64,000 bases of DNA, taken from contig NZ_JAMQOP010000004.1 of the NCBI RefSeq assembly GCF_031624495.1, positions 1 through 64,000 of the forward strand. Direction: 5' to 3'. The number at the start of each line of letters is the position of its first letter. The stretch's first letter is position 1. The position numbers and the translations under genes were made by a program. This document shows positions 1 through 8,835 of the stretch, piece by piece. Origin of the DNA: Halogeometricum sp. S1BR25-6 (GTDB lineage: Archaea; Halobacteriota; Halobacteria; Halobacteriales; Haloferacaceae). The notes beneath the pieces are model-generated. The model saw only the letters and a program-made list of their open reading frames with translations. It searched no databases and was not told the DNA's origin.

Positions 1-1656
1 CAGCGCCGCGCCGCAGGTCCGCCAGAAGTTCGCCTCCGCGATGCCGGCAGCGACGACGGCCGCCGTCGCTACCGGTGGTGTGATGCCCGCCAAGATAGCG
101 GCGTAGAACATCGTGTAGTGGGCCGTAATCTCCGCGATGCCGAACTCGGAGACGAACGTCGGCACGATGAGGATGGCCACGATGACGTAGGCGGCCACCG
201 TCGGCATCCCGACGCCCATCACGATGGCGACGGCCATGCCGAGCAGCACCGCGAACAGCAGGATGCCGCCGGAGAGGTTGATCATCAGTAGTGCGATTTT
301 CGCGGGGACGCCGGTCGTCGAGAACAGGTTCACGACGCCGCTGATGACCACGAGGATGATGGCGATGGGTGCGAGGATGATGGCACCCCGGCGGAAGCCG
401 TGAATCGTGTTTCTGACCTGCGTGACGAACTCCGAGGCCGGCGAGGCGTCGGAGGAGTCGACGAGCCGCTGGAGCGGCGGCATCAGGACGCCCGTGAGAA
501 TCATCGCGAACACGGTGTACATCGCGGACGTCATCACGGTAAACTGGGCGAAGCCGAGGTAGTAAATCAGGACGCCGAACGGGATGCCGAACCGAAGCGC
601 CTCGGCGATCTTCTCGTTGCGCGAGAGCGGGTCGTCGAAGAAATTCGAGAACTCCATGTCCTGGTCGCTGGCGTCGCTAATCGCGGTGTAGTGGACCGCG
701 ATGGCGATGGACGCGACCAAAATCGCCGCGGGGAGCAACCCCGCGACGACGATGTTGAGGTACGCGACGCCGAGGTACGACGCCATCACGAACGCGGAGG
801 CGCCCATCACCGGCGGGAGCACCTGCCCCGCGGTCGAGGCGACGGCTTCGATGCCGGCCGCGCGGTGGCCGGACATCCCGCTCTCCTTCATCGTCGGAAT
901 CGTGAACGACCCCGTCATGGCGGCGTTCGCCGTGTACGAGCCGTTGATGGAGCCGATGACGGCTGAGGAGAGAACGGCAGTCTGCGCCACGCCCGAGCGG
1001 ATGCGCCCGGCCGCGACGATGGCGAGCCGGAGAATCAGGTCGAACGCGCCGTACGCGAACAGGAGCCCCGCGTACAGGAGGAACGGCGCGATCCACGACG
1101 CGGTCAGTTGCGTGAGCGAACCGTAGAACCCGTACAGGTCCGTGACCGTCGCCTGTAGGAGCGTCAGCTGAGACATCCCCGCGTGCCCGAGGACGCCGGG
1201 GACGGCGTCGCCGAACATCGCGTACAGCATCACGCCGATGACGAGTCCGAGGAACAGGTTCCCGAACTCGCGCCACGTGAGGTACAGGAGCGAGATGATG
1301 ATGAGTCGCGCGAGCATGTACTCGTGCTCGGTGGCGAACCCCTGCCGCAGGAGGTACACCGTCTCGAAGTTCAAGAAGAAGTAAAACGACGCCGTGATGA
1401 GCACGCCGGCCGACGGCAGCAACACGAGCGCGTCTATCCAGCTGCCTTCTTCGAGCGATTCGCGCGTCTCGTTGAGGGCGTACACCGTCATGATGCCGCC
1501 GACGAACAGGACGGCGTATCTGACCGTCGACCAGGTCTGGGTGTAGGCCCACCAGAGGACGACGCACCAGAACAGGCCGGCTACGAGCGTGACGCTGATA
1601 TCGAGGCCCCGTAGCCACCCCGTGGGACCGGTTTCTCGTTCGGATTGTGTGTCCAT
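1..1656 (-). CDS. TRAP transporter fused permease, TAXI/4TM-12TM type (3' part beyond window)
   Basis: This is the membrane component of a tripartite ATP-independent periplasmic transporter in which the small and large permease subunits are fused. It would use an ion gradient to import an organic acid delivered by the adjacent binding protein. The frame is open from an ATG at 1656 to the window edge (552 residues seen). It is a run of hydrophobic segments, with a DctM-like repeat region rich in Gly, Ala and Ser in the second half (for example GVGMPTVAAYVIVA). The stop codon lies outside the window. The start was chosen because a short acidic and polar stretch (MDTQSERETGPTG) precedes the first membrane segment. 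The gene follows the binding-protein gene with a gap of about 70 nt on the same strand, so the two are probably one operon. The substrate cannot be read from the sequence. Confidence 0.9.
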   Translation of the reverse strand, partial: MDTQSERETGPTGWLRGLDISVTLVAGLFWCVVLWWAYTQTWSTVRYAVLFVGGIMTVYALNETRESLEEGSWIDALVLLPSAGVLITASFYFFLNFETVYLLRQGFATEHEYMLARLIIISLLYLTWREFGNLFLGLVIGVMLYAMFGDAVPGVLGHAGMSQLTLLQATVTDLYGFYGSLTQLTASWIAPFLLYAGLLFAYGAFDLILRLAIVAAGRIRSGVAQTAVLSSAVIGSINGSYTANAAMTGSFTIPTMKESGMSGHRAAGIEAVASTAGQVLPPVMGASAFVMASYLGVAYLNIVVAGLLPAAILVASIAIAVHYTAISDASDQDMEFSNFFDDPLSRNEKIAEALRFGIPFGVLIYYLGFAQFTVMTSAMYTVFAMILTGVLMPPLQRLVDSSDASPASEFVTQVRNTIHGFRRGAIILAPIAIILVVISGVVNLFSTTGVPAKIALLMINLSGGILLFAVLLGMAVAIVMGVGMPTVAAYVIVAILIVPTFVSEFGIAEITAHYTMFYAAILAGITPPVATAAVVAAGIAEANFWRTCGAAL

Positions 1657-1728
1657 GTGTTGGTGTGGGTTGTGTGTAATAGAATCTTGGTTGGCTTCTT
1701 CGCGAACCGGGACGGCGCCGCGGAGGGA

Positions 1729-2871
1729 TTACGCGGTGTCGCCCTCTTGCAGGCTGTCGTCCCAGGCGTCGTTCTCCTTGTAGTACTGCACCGCGCCCGG
1801 GTGGACCGGGATGCGCTCCTGCGCGTACCCGAGCATCTCCTTGGCGGCGTCGTAGTCGTTGAACTGCTCTTCGCCGTTGTTGACGACGTCGTTGTGCTCG
1901 TGGACGACGCGACAGAGTTCGTAGACGGCGTCGGGGTTGGCCTCGGGGTTGAACGTGTAGTTGACCTCGAGGTCCCAGGTGAACACCTCGTCGGTACCGA
2001 TGTCGGCGTTCGCGATCGGCCACTCGCTGTAGGGCGTCCGGGTGGTCCCAGCGCCGGAGTACGACTCCGCGGACTCGATGAGCGCGTCCGTCGGTTCGAC
2101 GTAGTGGAGGTCGACACGAGAAGCCATCTCCTGAACGAAGCCGGTGTACCGGACGCCCGGCGACCCGTACGCGATGGACGCGTCGATGCTGCCTTCCTCC
2201 ATCGCACCGGGCGCGTCACCGACGCCCATGTTCTGGATGTTCATCTGGTCGTGGACGTCCGCGGTCGGGTCCTGCGACCAGACGTCGAGCGTCGTCGCGC
2301 GCGTCGAGTAGCCCGGTTCGGCGGGGTAGACGTTCTTCCCCGCGAGGTCGGCGAACGTCTCGATGTCCGTGCCGTCGCGGGCGACGATGTAGATGCTGTA
2401 CGGGAACGCGCCGAACCCGTACTGGGGGATGCGGGATACCGACTGCTCGGAGAACCGACCGCGGTCGTCGAGCGCCTTGTTCAGGGAGTTGTTGTCGGTG
2501 ATGCCGGCGTTGAACTGGCTCTGGGCCATCCGGTAGATGGTCCCGATGTAGCCGGGGCTCTCGATGGTCGAGTAGTCGAGGGTATCGCTCTCCTGGCTGA
2601 CAGCACGCTCGACGGCGAGTCCGACGTCCTGCGTCCCGCCGGCGGAGGTTCCGACCCGAAGCGTCATGTCTCCGCTGCCGCCGCCACCGCCACCGCCACC
2701 GCCACTCCCGCCACCGCCGGTTCCGTCGCCTCCGTCACCACTACCGCCTCCTCCGCCGCCGCCATTACCGCCACCGCCGCCACCACTACACCCGGCGAGG
2801 CCCGCGAGACCCGCCGTTGCCGCACCATACAAGAACTTGCGCCGCTGCATACTCTCTTCGCGCATGTCCAT
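1729..2871 (-). CDS. TAXI family TRAP transporter solute-binding lipoprotein
   Basis: This is the extracytoplasmic substrate receptor for the fused TRAP permease just downstream. The N-terminus has a twin-arginine motif (RRKFLYG) followed by a lipobox (LAGC), so it should be exported by Tat and lipid-anchored. A very long Gly-rich linker of about 40 residues follows, then the TAXI fold, which starts near MTLRVGTSAGGTQD. Start choice is uncertain. ATG codons at 2871, 2865 and 2850 and a TTG at 2880 all lead into the signal; 2850 gives the shortest signal peptide. The upstream region 2881-2950 is AT-rich and probably holds the promoter. TAXI proteins bind varied organic acids, and the neighbouring sugar-acid genes make a sugar acid or a related carboxylate a reasonable guess, but this is inference only. 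Confidence 0.9.
   Translation of the reverse strand: MDMREESMQRRKFLYGAATAGLAGLAGCSGGGGGGNGGGGGGGSGDGGDGTGGGGSGGGGGGGGGSGDMTLRVGTSAGGTQDVGLAVERAVSQESDTLDYSTIESPGYIGTIYRMAQSQFNAGITDNNSLNKALDDRGRFSEQSVSRIPQYGFGAFPYSIYIVARDGTDIETFADLAGKNVYPAEPGYSTRATTLDVWSQDPTADVHDQMNIQNMGVGDAPGAMEEGSIDASIAYGSPGVRYTGFVQEMASRVDLHYVEPTDALIESAESYSGAGTTRTPYSEWPIANADIGTDEVFTWDLEVNYTFNPEANPDAVYELCRVVHEHNDVVNNGEEQFNDYDAAKEMLGYAQERIPVHPGAVQYYKENDAWDDSLQEGDTA
2668..2787 (-). repeat. Poly-glycine linker-coding low-complexity tract
   Basis: These bases encode about 40 residues made almost only of Gly with scattered Ser, Asp, Asn and Thr, between the lipobox Cys and the first beta strand of the TAXI binding protein. Such linkers are common in haloarchaeal lipoproteins, but this one is long. 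The near-repetitive GGC/GGT codons make it prone to slippage. Confidence 0.85.
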
Positions 2872-3039
2872 TGATGACAAAAACCGTGCGTGCTTAACAA
2901 TCTATCCATTTAGAGCACAGACAATCGTTATATTAATACCCTCTCTCGGAGGCGACACCGCGGCGCCGGGGCGGAGAACCTTCGACGGCGAGTCGAGTGA
3001 GCGACGGGTCGCGCCGTCGTGGTTCGGACGTCGACGGCG

Positions 3040-3861
3040 CTACCGCGTCACCGGGGCCTCGACGGACCCGACGGATTCGACGGTCGTCCGGACGCTGTCG
3101 CCGGGTTCGATGGTCGCCGCGCCCGGCGTTCCGGTGCTGAACAGGTCGCCCGGTTCGAGCGTCATCACCTCCGAGTGGAAGGAGACGAGTTCCGCGGGCG
3201 GGAACAGCATGTTCCGTATCTCGTTTTCCGACTCGACGGTTCCGTTGACCTCCGTTCGGACGGTCACGCCGTCGAGGTCCGGAGGCTCCTCGGGGACGGC
3301 GAGCATCGGACCGACGACGAGAAACGTGTCGTAGCTCTTCGCCCGGGTGAGGAACCGGGGGTTGCGCTGGAGGACGTCCTCGGCCGTCATATCGATGACC
3401 GGGAGGTAGCCGGCGACGACGTCGTGGACGTCCGACTCGTCGACGTCCCGGCACTCCCGACCCATCACGACGGCCAGTTCGGCTTCCGCCGTCACGCGTT
3501 CGCTCTGGGAAGTGGGCGGCAGGCGGATGGGGCCGCCGGGACCGACGAGCGCCGTCGAGGGCTTCATGAAACTCGCCGGCTCCTCCGGGCGCTGTTCGTC
3601 CAAGTCGCCCGCGTGTTCCTCGTAGTTCAGTCCGATTCCCCAGAGCTTTCCGAACCGTTCCAGCGGCGGGCCGAAGGCGTGGTCGGCGGCCGGAACTCGC
3701 GTCGCTGGCGCGTCGTCGACGTCGCCGAGCGTTCCCGCCGCGGCCCGCGGGAGCGCCTCGCGGACGCTTTCGAGGTCCGGTTCGACCGATTCGAGCGGAA
3801 CGAACCCCCCGTCGTCGCCGAGGAGCGGTCGACCGCTCGCCGTGCGTGCGAGGTACTTCAT
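3040..3861 (-). CDS. Fumarylacetoacetate hydrolase family protein (possible 2,4-diketo-3-deoxy sugar acid hydrolase)
   Basis: FAH-fold enzymes hydrolyse carbon-carbon bonds of diketo acids or decarboxylate and hydrate oxo acids, using a divalent metal. The 273-residue product shows the family signatures in order: GLNYEEHA, the acidic metal-binding stretch EAELAVVMG, a KSYDTF segment, and GDLFSTGTP near the C-terminus. Longer in-frame extensions upstream are Arg-rich and unlike the protein, so the ATG at 3861 was chosen. It starts 4 nt after the cupin stop codon, and the order isomerase, SDR, cupin, FAH suggests one operon. In oxidative L-fucose and L-rhamnose degradation an FAH-family hydrolase splits a 2,4-diketo-3-deoxy acid to pyruvate and a hydroxy acid. 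That role fits the neighbours but is not proven. Confidence 0.85.
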   Translation of the reverse strand: MKYLARTASGRPLLGDDGGFVPLESVEPDLESVREALPRAAAGTLGDVDDAPATRVPAADHAFGPPLERFGKLWGIGLNYEEHAGDLDEQRPEEPASFMKPSTALVGPGGPIRLPPTSQSERVTAEAELAVVMGRECRDVDESDVHDVVAGYLPVIDMTAEDVLQRNPRFLTRAKSYDTFLVVGPMLAVPEEPPDLDGVTVRTEVNGTVESENEIRNMLFPPAELVSFHSEVMTLEPGDLFSTGTPGAATIEPGDSVRTTVESVGSVEAPVTR

Positions 3862-3865
3862 CGCT

Positions 3866-4213
3866 CTACTCCTCGCGGTCCGTCCAGAAGTCGAACGAGC
3901 GACCCGGTGCGAACACGTCCAGTCCGACCGCCGTCTCGTCGCCGGTGTTCTCGACTCGGTGGGCCTCGTCCGATTCGAGCAGCACCGAGTCATTCGGTTC
4001 GAGAGTCACCTCGTCGTCCTCGGTGACGACGGTGAGTTCGCCCTCGAGGCAGAGACACACCTGCTCGTTCTCGTGGTCGTGCATCGGCGAACTGTGACCC
4101 GCCGGCTTCTCGAACCACTCGAAGGAGAAGCGGTCGCTGCCCGCCATCGAGACGCGCCGCCAACCCTCCTCCGGTTCGTACGTCTCGGCGTCGTCGAACG
4201 GGACGGGCTTCAC
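3866..4213 (-). CDS. Cupin domain protein
   Basis: This is a small single-domain cupin of 115 residues starting with GTG at 4213, which overlaps the upstream SDR stop codon as GTGA. The first cupin motif is visible (PMHDHENEQVCLCLEGELTV), giving His, His, Glu metal ligands, and the second motif contains DEAHRVEN. The protein ends soon after the barrel, so there is no second domain. Its position between the SDR and the FAH hydrolase suggests a role in the same pathway, perhaps as an isomerase or a sugar-binding accessory protein. Cupin folds are too diverse to assign a reaction from this sequence. Confidence 0.85.
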   Translation of the reverse strand: MKPVPFDDAETYEPEEGWRRVSMAGSDRFSFEWFEKPAGHSSPMHDHENEQVCLCLEGELTVVTEDDEVTLEPNDSVLLESDEAHRVENTGDETAVGLDVFAPGRSFDFWTDREE

Positions 4214-4998
4214 AGGTTCGCTCCCGTGGACCCGCCGTCGATGGGCAGGGCGGTGCCGTTGACGAACCCGGACTTCGGGGAGGAGAGGAAGGCGACAGTG
4301 TTCCCCAGTTCCATCGGGTCGCCGATGCGCTCCAAGGGGTTGCCGGCCCACCCCTCCAGTCCCTCCTCGTAGGAGTCGTACTCGCCGCGGTCGACGGCGG
4401 CGTTCACGAGGTCCTGAATTCGGGACGTCTCGTGGGGACCCGGGAGGACGGCGTTGGCCCGTATCTCCGGCGCGAACTCCTTCGAGAGCGTCTTCTCCAG
4501 ACCGATGACGCCCATTCGAACCGAGTTCGAGAGCACGAGGTTGTCCAGCGCCTCCTTGACGCTCCGGGAGGTGATGGTGACGATGGTGCCGCCGTCGCCC
4601 TCGCGGAGGTGCGGTTCGGCCTCGCGGGCGAGTCTGACGACGCTCATCACGAGGAGGTCGTACGCCTCCTGCCAGTCCTCGTCGTCCGTGTCGAGGAAGC
4701 CGCCGGACGGCGGGCCGCCGGCGCTGGTCACGAGGTGGTCGAGGCGGCCGAACTCCTCGACGGTCGTCTCCACGAGGTTCGTCACGTCGTCGGCGTCGGT
4801 CAGGTCGCCGGGTTGGGCGACCACTTCGCCCTCGGCCACCTCGGCTATCTCTTCGCGCGCGTCGTCGAGTCGGTCCTCGTCGCGGCCGTTGACGACGACG
4901 TCGACGCCCTCGCGGGCGAGCGCTTTCGCCGACGCCTTGCCGAGTCCGCTGGACGACGCCGTCACGAGCGCCGCGTTACCGTCTATCTGTAGGTCCAT
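4210..4998 (-). CDS. SDR family oxidoreductase lacking the usual Tyr-x3-Lys pair
   Basis: This is a Rossmann-fold short-chain dehydrogenase of 262 residues. The cofactor-binding motif is TASSSGLG near residue 15, with VVNGRDED after beta 2 and LVTSAGGPP at the NAG position. The catalytic Ser is probably in TITSRS. Where most family members have Tyr-x3-Lys, this protein reads NLVLSNSVRMG. A subgroup of bacterial and archaeal SDRs shares this SNxxR pattern. The start is the ATG of MDLQIDG at 4998; the upstream extension is Arg-rich and unlikely. In the cluster it could oxidise a 2-keto-3-deoxy sugar acid before hydrolysis by the FAH enzyme. Confidence 0.87.
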   Translation of the reverse strand: MDLQIDGNAALVTASSSGLGKASAKALAREGVDVVVNGRDEDRLDDAREEIAEVAEGEVVAQPGDLTDADDVTNLVETTVEEFGRLDHLVTSAGGPPSGGFLDTDDEDWQEAYDLLVMSVVRLAREAEPHLREGDGGTIVTITSRSVKEALDNLVLSNSVRMGVIGLEKTLSKEFAPEIRANAVLPGPHETSRIQDLVNAAVDRGEYDSYEEGLEGWAGNPLERIGDPMELGNTVAFLSSPKSGFVNGTALPIDGGSTGANL

Positions 4999-5063
4999 GT
5001 GATACCGCATCAAAGTCCATCGGCAAAACGGTTTCCGTCCCGGCGCCCCGGAGGACCGACGGC

Positions 5064-6368
5064 TCACGACTCGGAGAAGACGGCCGTCCCGTCCTCGAAG
5101 GCGAGCGACCCATCACCGAGCACCGTCGCGGCGTCCGGGAGGTCCGAGACGACGGCGTCGGAGACCCACATCTCCCCGAGGTCCTGCGTGTTCCGTATCC
5201 AGAGGATGCGCACGGTCTCGGGGTCGTAGCCGCCGAGGGCGGCCAGCGCCGTCCGCAGGGCGAACTCGTCGTCCGGCGCGACAACCGGGAGTTTCGCCTT
5301 CGCGAGCGACCCGCTGGTGAGCGCGTTCGCGTACGTCTTCCGGAGGTCCAGTCGGTCGAGCGCGGCCCGTCGGGTGAGGTCCGCGAGGCCGATGCCGTTC
5401 CCGTTCCCCTTCGTCGCCTCGGTGAGGCCGCGGGCGTAAACGAGCTTCACGTCCGGCGTCTCGGGTTCGTCCCGGTTGAGCACGCGGTAGCGGCCGATGA
5501 CGTTGGTGTCCATCCCGGCGCCGGATATCTCCTTACCGAGTTCGTCGACGACGAGCAGGTCCACCTCCTCGACCGGCAGCGTCGGCATCTCCTCGTCGGC
5601 AAGTGCCAGTAGGTCGGGTTCGCGGTCGAGGAACGACCCGGTCGGAATCGACTCGACGCGGGCGATTCGCTCCTCGAAGTTCTCCACGAGCGCGATTCCT
5701 CCCACGAGCGGCGTCTCCGACTCGATGACCGACAGGGCGGCCCGGAGCGTCTCGACGTAGCCCTCCGCGATGGCCGTCGAGTGGAACGATTTCGCGCCGC
5801 GCTGTTTGCCCAGTCCGACGACGCTCATCTTCGTGAGCCCGCTCTCTATCGGTCCCGAGAAGTTCGTGTGGGCCTTGACGCGGTTGAGGACGAGGACCGC
5901 GTCGGCCGCCAGCGCCGCGACCGAGAAGTACACCGGCATCTTCGTGTCGCCGACCGTCACCGCGTCGAGTTCCTCGGCGTCCATCCGCGCGTCTATCGGC
6001 GCGCCCGTCCGGTCCTCGGTGACACCCAGCGACTCCAGCACCTCCCGCTGTCCCTCCGCCGTTGCCCCGCCGTGGCTCCCCATCGCGGGCACGATGACGG
6101 GGTCGAACCCGCGCTCTCGGAGTGTAGCGACCACCGACGCCGCGACGTCGTCGATAGCGTGAATCCCGCGGCTCCCGACGGCGACGGCGACGGTCGCTCC
6201 CTCGCCCAGTCCGTCGAGGGGCAGGCCGTCGAGTTCCGCCCGCGCCGCGTCGGCGGGGTCGGCGACGGTTTCGACCGACGGCTCGTACCGGACCCGCGCG
6301 AACGGCGGGAGCGGTTGCGGGTCTATCAGGTGGTCGACGTCGCTCCGTGCGGGGACGTTGATGTTCAT
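5064..6368 (-). CDS. LarA-like nickel-pincer cofactor-dependent isomerase family (DUF2088)
   Basis: The 434-residue protein resembles the lactate racemase LarA superfamily, whose members use a nickel-pincer nucleotide to racemise or epimerise hydroxy acids. The N-terminal half carries the DUF2088-type signatures VAVGSRGIH and PAMGSHGGATAEGQ. A middle segment NRVKAHTNFSGPIESG is followed by KMSVVGLGKQRGAKSFH, which contains the conserved His and Lys region. The ATG at 6368 starts a short leader before LIDPQPLPP. It is the first gene of the minus-strand operon (gap of 65 nt to the SDR) and faces the enolase-superfamily genes across a 92-nt divergent promoter region. I infer epimerisation of a sugar acid or of a lactate-type product. 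LarB, LarC and LarE cofactor genes are not in the window. Confidence 0.82.
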   Translation of the reverse strand: MNINVPARSDVDHLIDPQPLPPFARVRYEPSVETVADPADAARAELDGLPLDGLGEGATVAVAVGSRGIHAIDDVAASVVATLRERGFDPVIVPAMGSHGGATAEGQREVLESLGVTEDRTGAPIDARMDAEELDAVTVGDTKMPVYFSVAALAADAVLVLNRVKAHTNFSGPIESGLTKMSVVGLGKQRGAKSFHSTAIAEGYVETLRAALSVIESETPLVGGIALVENFEERIARVESIPTGSFLDREPDLLALADEEMPTLPVEEVDLLVVDELGKEISGAGMDTNVIGRYRVLNRDEPETPDVKLVYARGLTEATKGNGNGIGLADLTRRAALDRLDLRKTYANALTSGSLAKAKLPVVAPDDEFALRTALAALGGYDPETVRILWIRNTQDLGEMWVSDAVVSDLPDAATVLGDGSLAFEDGTAVFSES

Positions 6369-6460
6369 CCGGGCGGTGCTTGGCGGAGGTGCACGAATAA
6401 TCCTGTGGTAAGTATTGTCGAGACGGGGGATTATTACTCCGTGTGCCGCGGCGCTGTCGT

Positions 6461-7567
6461 ATGGAAATCGAAGCAGTGGAGTCGTTTCCGATAGAGATAC
6501 CGCTCTCCTCGCCGGTGTCGTTCTCCAACCGGACGCTCACGTTCCGCGACCACGCGATAACGTACGTCCGGACGGCGGACGGGCGCGAGGGCGTCGGCTA
6601 CTCGCTGGGCTACGAGGGCGCCGGACTCATCGCGGAGGCGGTCGAGTCGCTCCTCGAACCGATGCTCGTCGGCGAGGACCCGCGCGACACCGAACGACTG
6701 TGGCACGAGATGTACGAGGGGACGGTCCAGATCGGGCGGGCGGGCCTGCTGCTCCGCGCCATCTCGACGGTCGACATCGCGCTCTGGGACCTGAAGGCGA
6801 AGGCGGCCGGCGAACCGCTGTACAAACTGCTGGGCGGGTACGCCGACAGCGTCCCCTCGTACGCCAGCGGGGGCTACTACCGCGACGACAAGGGCCACGA
6901 GGGCCTGCGCGAGGAGATGCGACGGTACCTCGACGAGGGCCACGACGTCGTCAAGATGAAGGTGGGTCGCCGGACGGTGAGCGAGGAGGTCGACCGCGTG
7001 GCGGCCGTCCGCGACGAAATCGGGCCGGACCGGACGCTCCTCTTGGACGCCAACGGCGTCTGGTCCTCGCCGCCGGAGGCGATTCGGGCGTGCCGCGCCT
7101 TCGAACCCTACGACCCCTACTTCATGGAGGAACCGGCGATGGTCGAGAAGGTGGAGACGATGGCGGCGGTGAACGACGCCATCGACTACCCCGTCGCCAC
7201 CGGCGAACTCGAAGGCACGCGGCAGAACTTCGCTCGTCTCCGCGATACGGGCGCAGCGGGTATCCTCCAACCCGACGCGACGGTGTGCGGCGGCATCACG
7301 GAGTGGCTCCGCATCGCCAACTACGCGGCGGCGTACGACGTGCCCATCGCCCCGCACTACAACTGGAACCTCCACGCGTCGCTCTTGGGCGCCATCGAGA
7401 ACGGCCTCTGGGTGGAGTATTTCTACCGCGACATGGACGTGAAGGTGTTCGACGACGTGGTTGCGGACCCCCTCGAACCGGACGACGACGGCAGGATTCC
7501 GCTCCCCGACAGGCCCGGTCACGGCGTACCGCTCGATAAAGACGCGCTCGAAGAATTCAGACAATGA
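6461..7567 (+). CDS. Mandelate racemase/muconate lactonizing enzyme family protein
   Basis: This is an enolase-superfamily enzyme of 368 residues that would abstract a proton next to a carboxylate with Mg2+ bound. The mandelate-racemase subgroup residues are visible: Lys-x-Lys at about 165 and 167 (VVKMKVG), Asp 196 (LLLDANG), Glu 223 (FMEEP), Glu 249 (GELEG) and His near 299 (APHYN). Start is the ATG of MEIEAVESFPI; a TATA-like TTATTAC lies about 27 nt upstream. Its stop overlaps the next gene as ATGA. Family members include sugar-acid dehydratases such as rhamnonate and fuconate dehydratase as well as racemases. With an SDR and an FAH hydrolase alongside, a sugar-acid dehydratase is the favoured role. 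Confidence 0.9.
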   Translation: MEIEAVESFPIEIPLSSPVSFSNRTLTFRDHAITYVRTADGREGVGYSLGYEGAGLIAEAVESLLEPMLVGEDPRDTERLWHEMYEGTVQIGRAGLLLRAISTVDIALWDLKAKAAGEPLYKLLGGYADSVPSYASGGYYRDDKGHEGLREEMRRYLDEGHDVVKMKVGRRTVSEEVDRVAAVRDEIGPDRTLLLDANGVWSSPPEAIRACRAFEPYDPYFMEEPAMVEKVETMAAVNDAIDYPVATGELEGTRQNFARLRDTGAAGILQPDATVCGGITEWLRIANYAAAYDVPIAPHYNWNLHASLLGAIENGLWVEYFYRDMDVKVFDDVVADPLEPDDDGRIPLPDRPGHGVPLDKDALEEFRQ

Positions 7568-8781
7568 GAGACTACTCCGACCAGATAGCGACCCGCGACC
7601 CGGACCGCGACGTAGAGATAACCGACATCAAGACCTGCGTGGTGGAAGGAAACTTCGAGTGGAACCTCATCAAAGTCGAGACGGACGCCGGTGTCACCGG
7701 CATCGGCGAGTCCTACCGCGGCGGCGGCGTCCCGGAACTCGTCGAGTACACGAAGCGGTTCCTGCTCGGGGAGAACCCTCTCGACGTGGAACGTCTCGTC
7801 CGGTACATCTTCCAGGAGATGTCAGGGCACGGTGGGACGACCGGCAAGGTCGTCACGGCCGCCTCGGGCATCGAAGTCGCCCTCTGGGACGTCGCCGGGA
7901 AAATTCTCGACCTCCCGGTCTACCAACTGTTGGGGTCGAAGTACCGCGACGAGATTCGCCTCTACTGCGACTGCCACGCCGGGGAGGCCTACGCCGTCGA
8001 GGACGGCGCGACGGCCTACGCCGACGCCGAAGCGTACTCGCCCGAGGCGTACGCCGCCGAGGCCGCCCGCGTCACCGACATGGGGTTCACCGCCCTGAAG
8101 TTCGACCTCGATTTGCCCGCGGACAACGACCCCGACCCGTACAACGGCCGCCTCTCCAACCGGGCCATCCGGGAGAAACGCGAAATCGTCGAGGCGGTGC
8201 GGGACGAAATCGGCTACGACGTCGACCTCGCGTTCGACTGCCACTGGGACTACTCCGTCGAGAGCGCGAAACGCCTCGCGCACGAACTTGAGGAGTACAA
8301 GTTGATGTGGCTCGAAGACCTCGTCCCGCCGGAGAACATGGACGCCCAGAAGGAGGTGACGAAGGCCACGCGGACGCCCGTCGCGACCGGCGAAAACCGC
8401 TTCCGCGTGTTCGAACTCTCCGAACTCGTCTACGAACACGGGGTCGACGTCATCACCCCCGACCCGACGACGGTGGGTGGTCTCGCCGAGACGATGCGCG
8501 TCGCGGACCGGGCCGAGGAGAACTACATGCCGATGTCGCCGCACAACGTCTGTAGCCCCGTCGGGACGATGGCCTGCGTCCACCTCGGCGCGGCGACGCC
8601 GAACTTCGACCTCTTGGAGTACCACGCCCTCGAAGTCGACTGGTGGGATGACATGCTCGCGCGCGAGGAACCGCTGATTCAGGACGGTCACATCGAAGTC
8701 CCCGAGGAACCGGGACTCGGTATCGAACTCGACGAGTCGGTCGTCGAAGAACACCTGCTTGACGGGACGACCGGATTCTGA
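7564..8781 (+). CDS. Enolase-superfamily sugar acid dehydratase (galactonate/xylonate dehydratase-like)
   Basis: This second enolase-superfamily gene is translationally coupled to the first by an ATGA overlap. The 405-residue protein has ALKFDLD in place of Lys-x-Lys and AFDCHWD (Asp and His) at the first metal position. The remaining metal-site motifs are WLEDLVPPEN and ATGENRF, with SPHNVCSPVG at the C-terminal His. This pattern is closer to D-galactonate and pentonate dehydratases, including those used by haloarchaea for xylose and arabinose, than to mandelate racemase. Two different dehydratase-type genes in one operon could act on two epimeric sugar acids, with the LarA-like protein interconverting them. 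That is inference. Confidence 0.88.
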   Translation: MRDYSDQIATRDPDRDVEITDIKTCVVEGNFEWNLIKVETDAGVTGIGESYRGGGVPELVEYTKRFLLGENPLDVERLVRYIFQEMSGHGGTTGKVVTAASGIEVALWDVAGKILDLPVYQLLGSKYRDEIRLYCDCHAGEAYAVEDGATAYADAEAYSPEAYAAEAARVTDMGFTALKFDLDLPADNDPDPYNGRLSNRAIREKREIVEAVRDEIGYDVDLAFDCHWDYSVESAKRLAHELEEYKLMWLEDLVPPENMDAQKEVTKATRTPVATGENRFRVFELSELVYEHGVDVITPDPTTVGGLAETMRVADRAEENYMPMSPHNVCSPVGTMACVHLGAATPNFDLLEYHALEVDWWDDMLAREEPLIQDGHIEVPEEPGLGIELDESVVEEHLLDGTTGF

Positions 8782-8835
8782 TAGGTTCCTCCGCCCTCGA
8801 AATGCGCGTTTTGGGGCCAGAAAAAACGGACTGAG

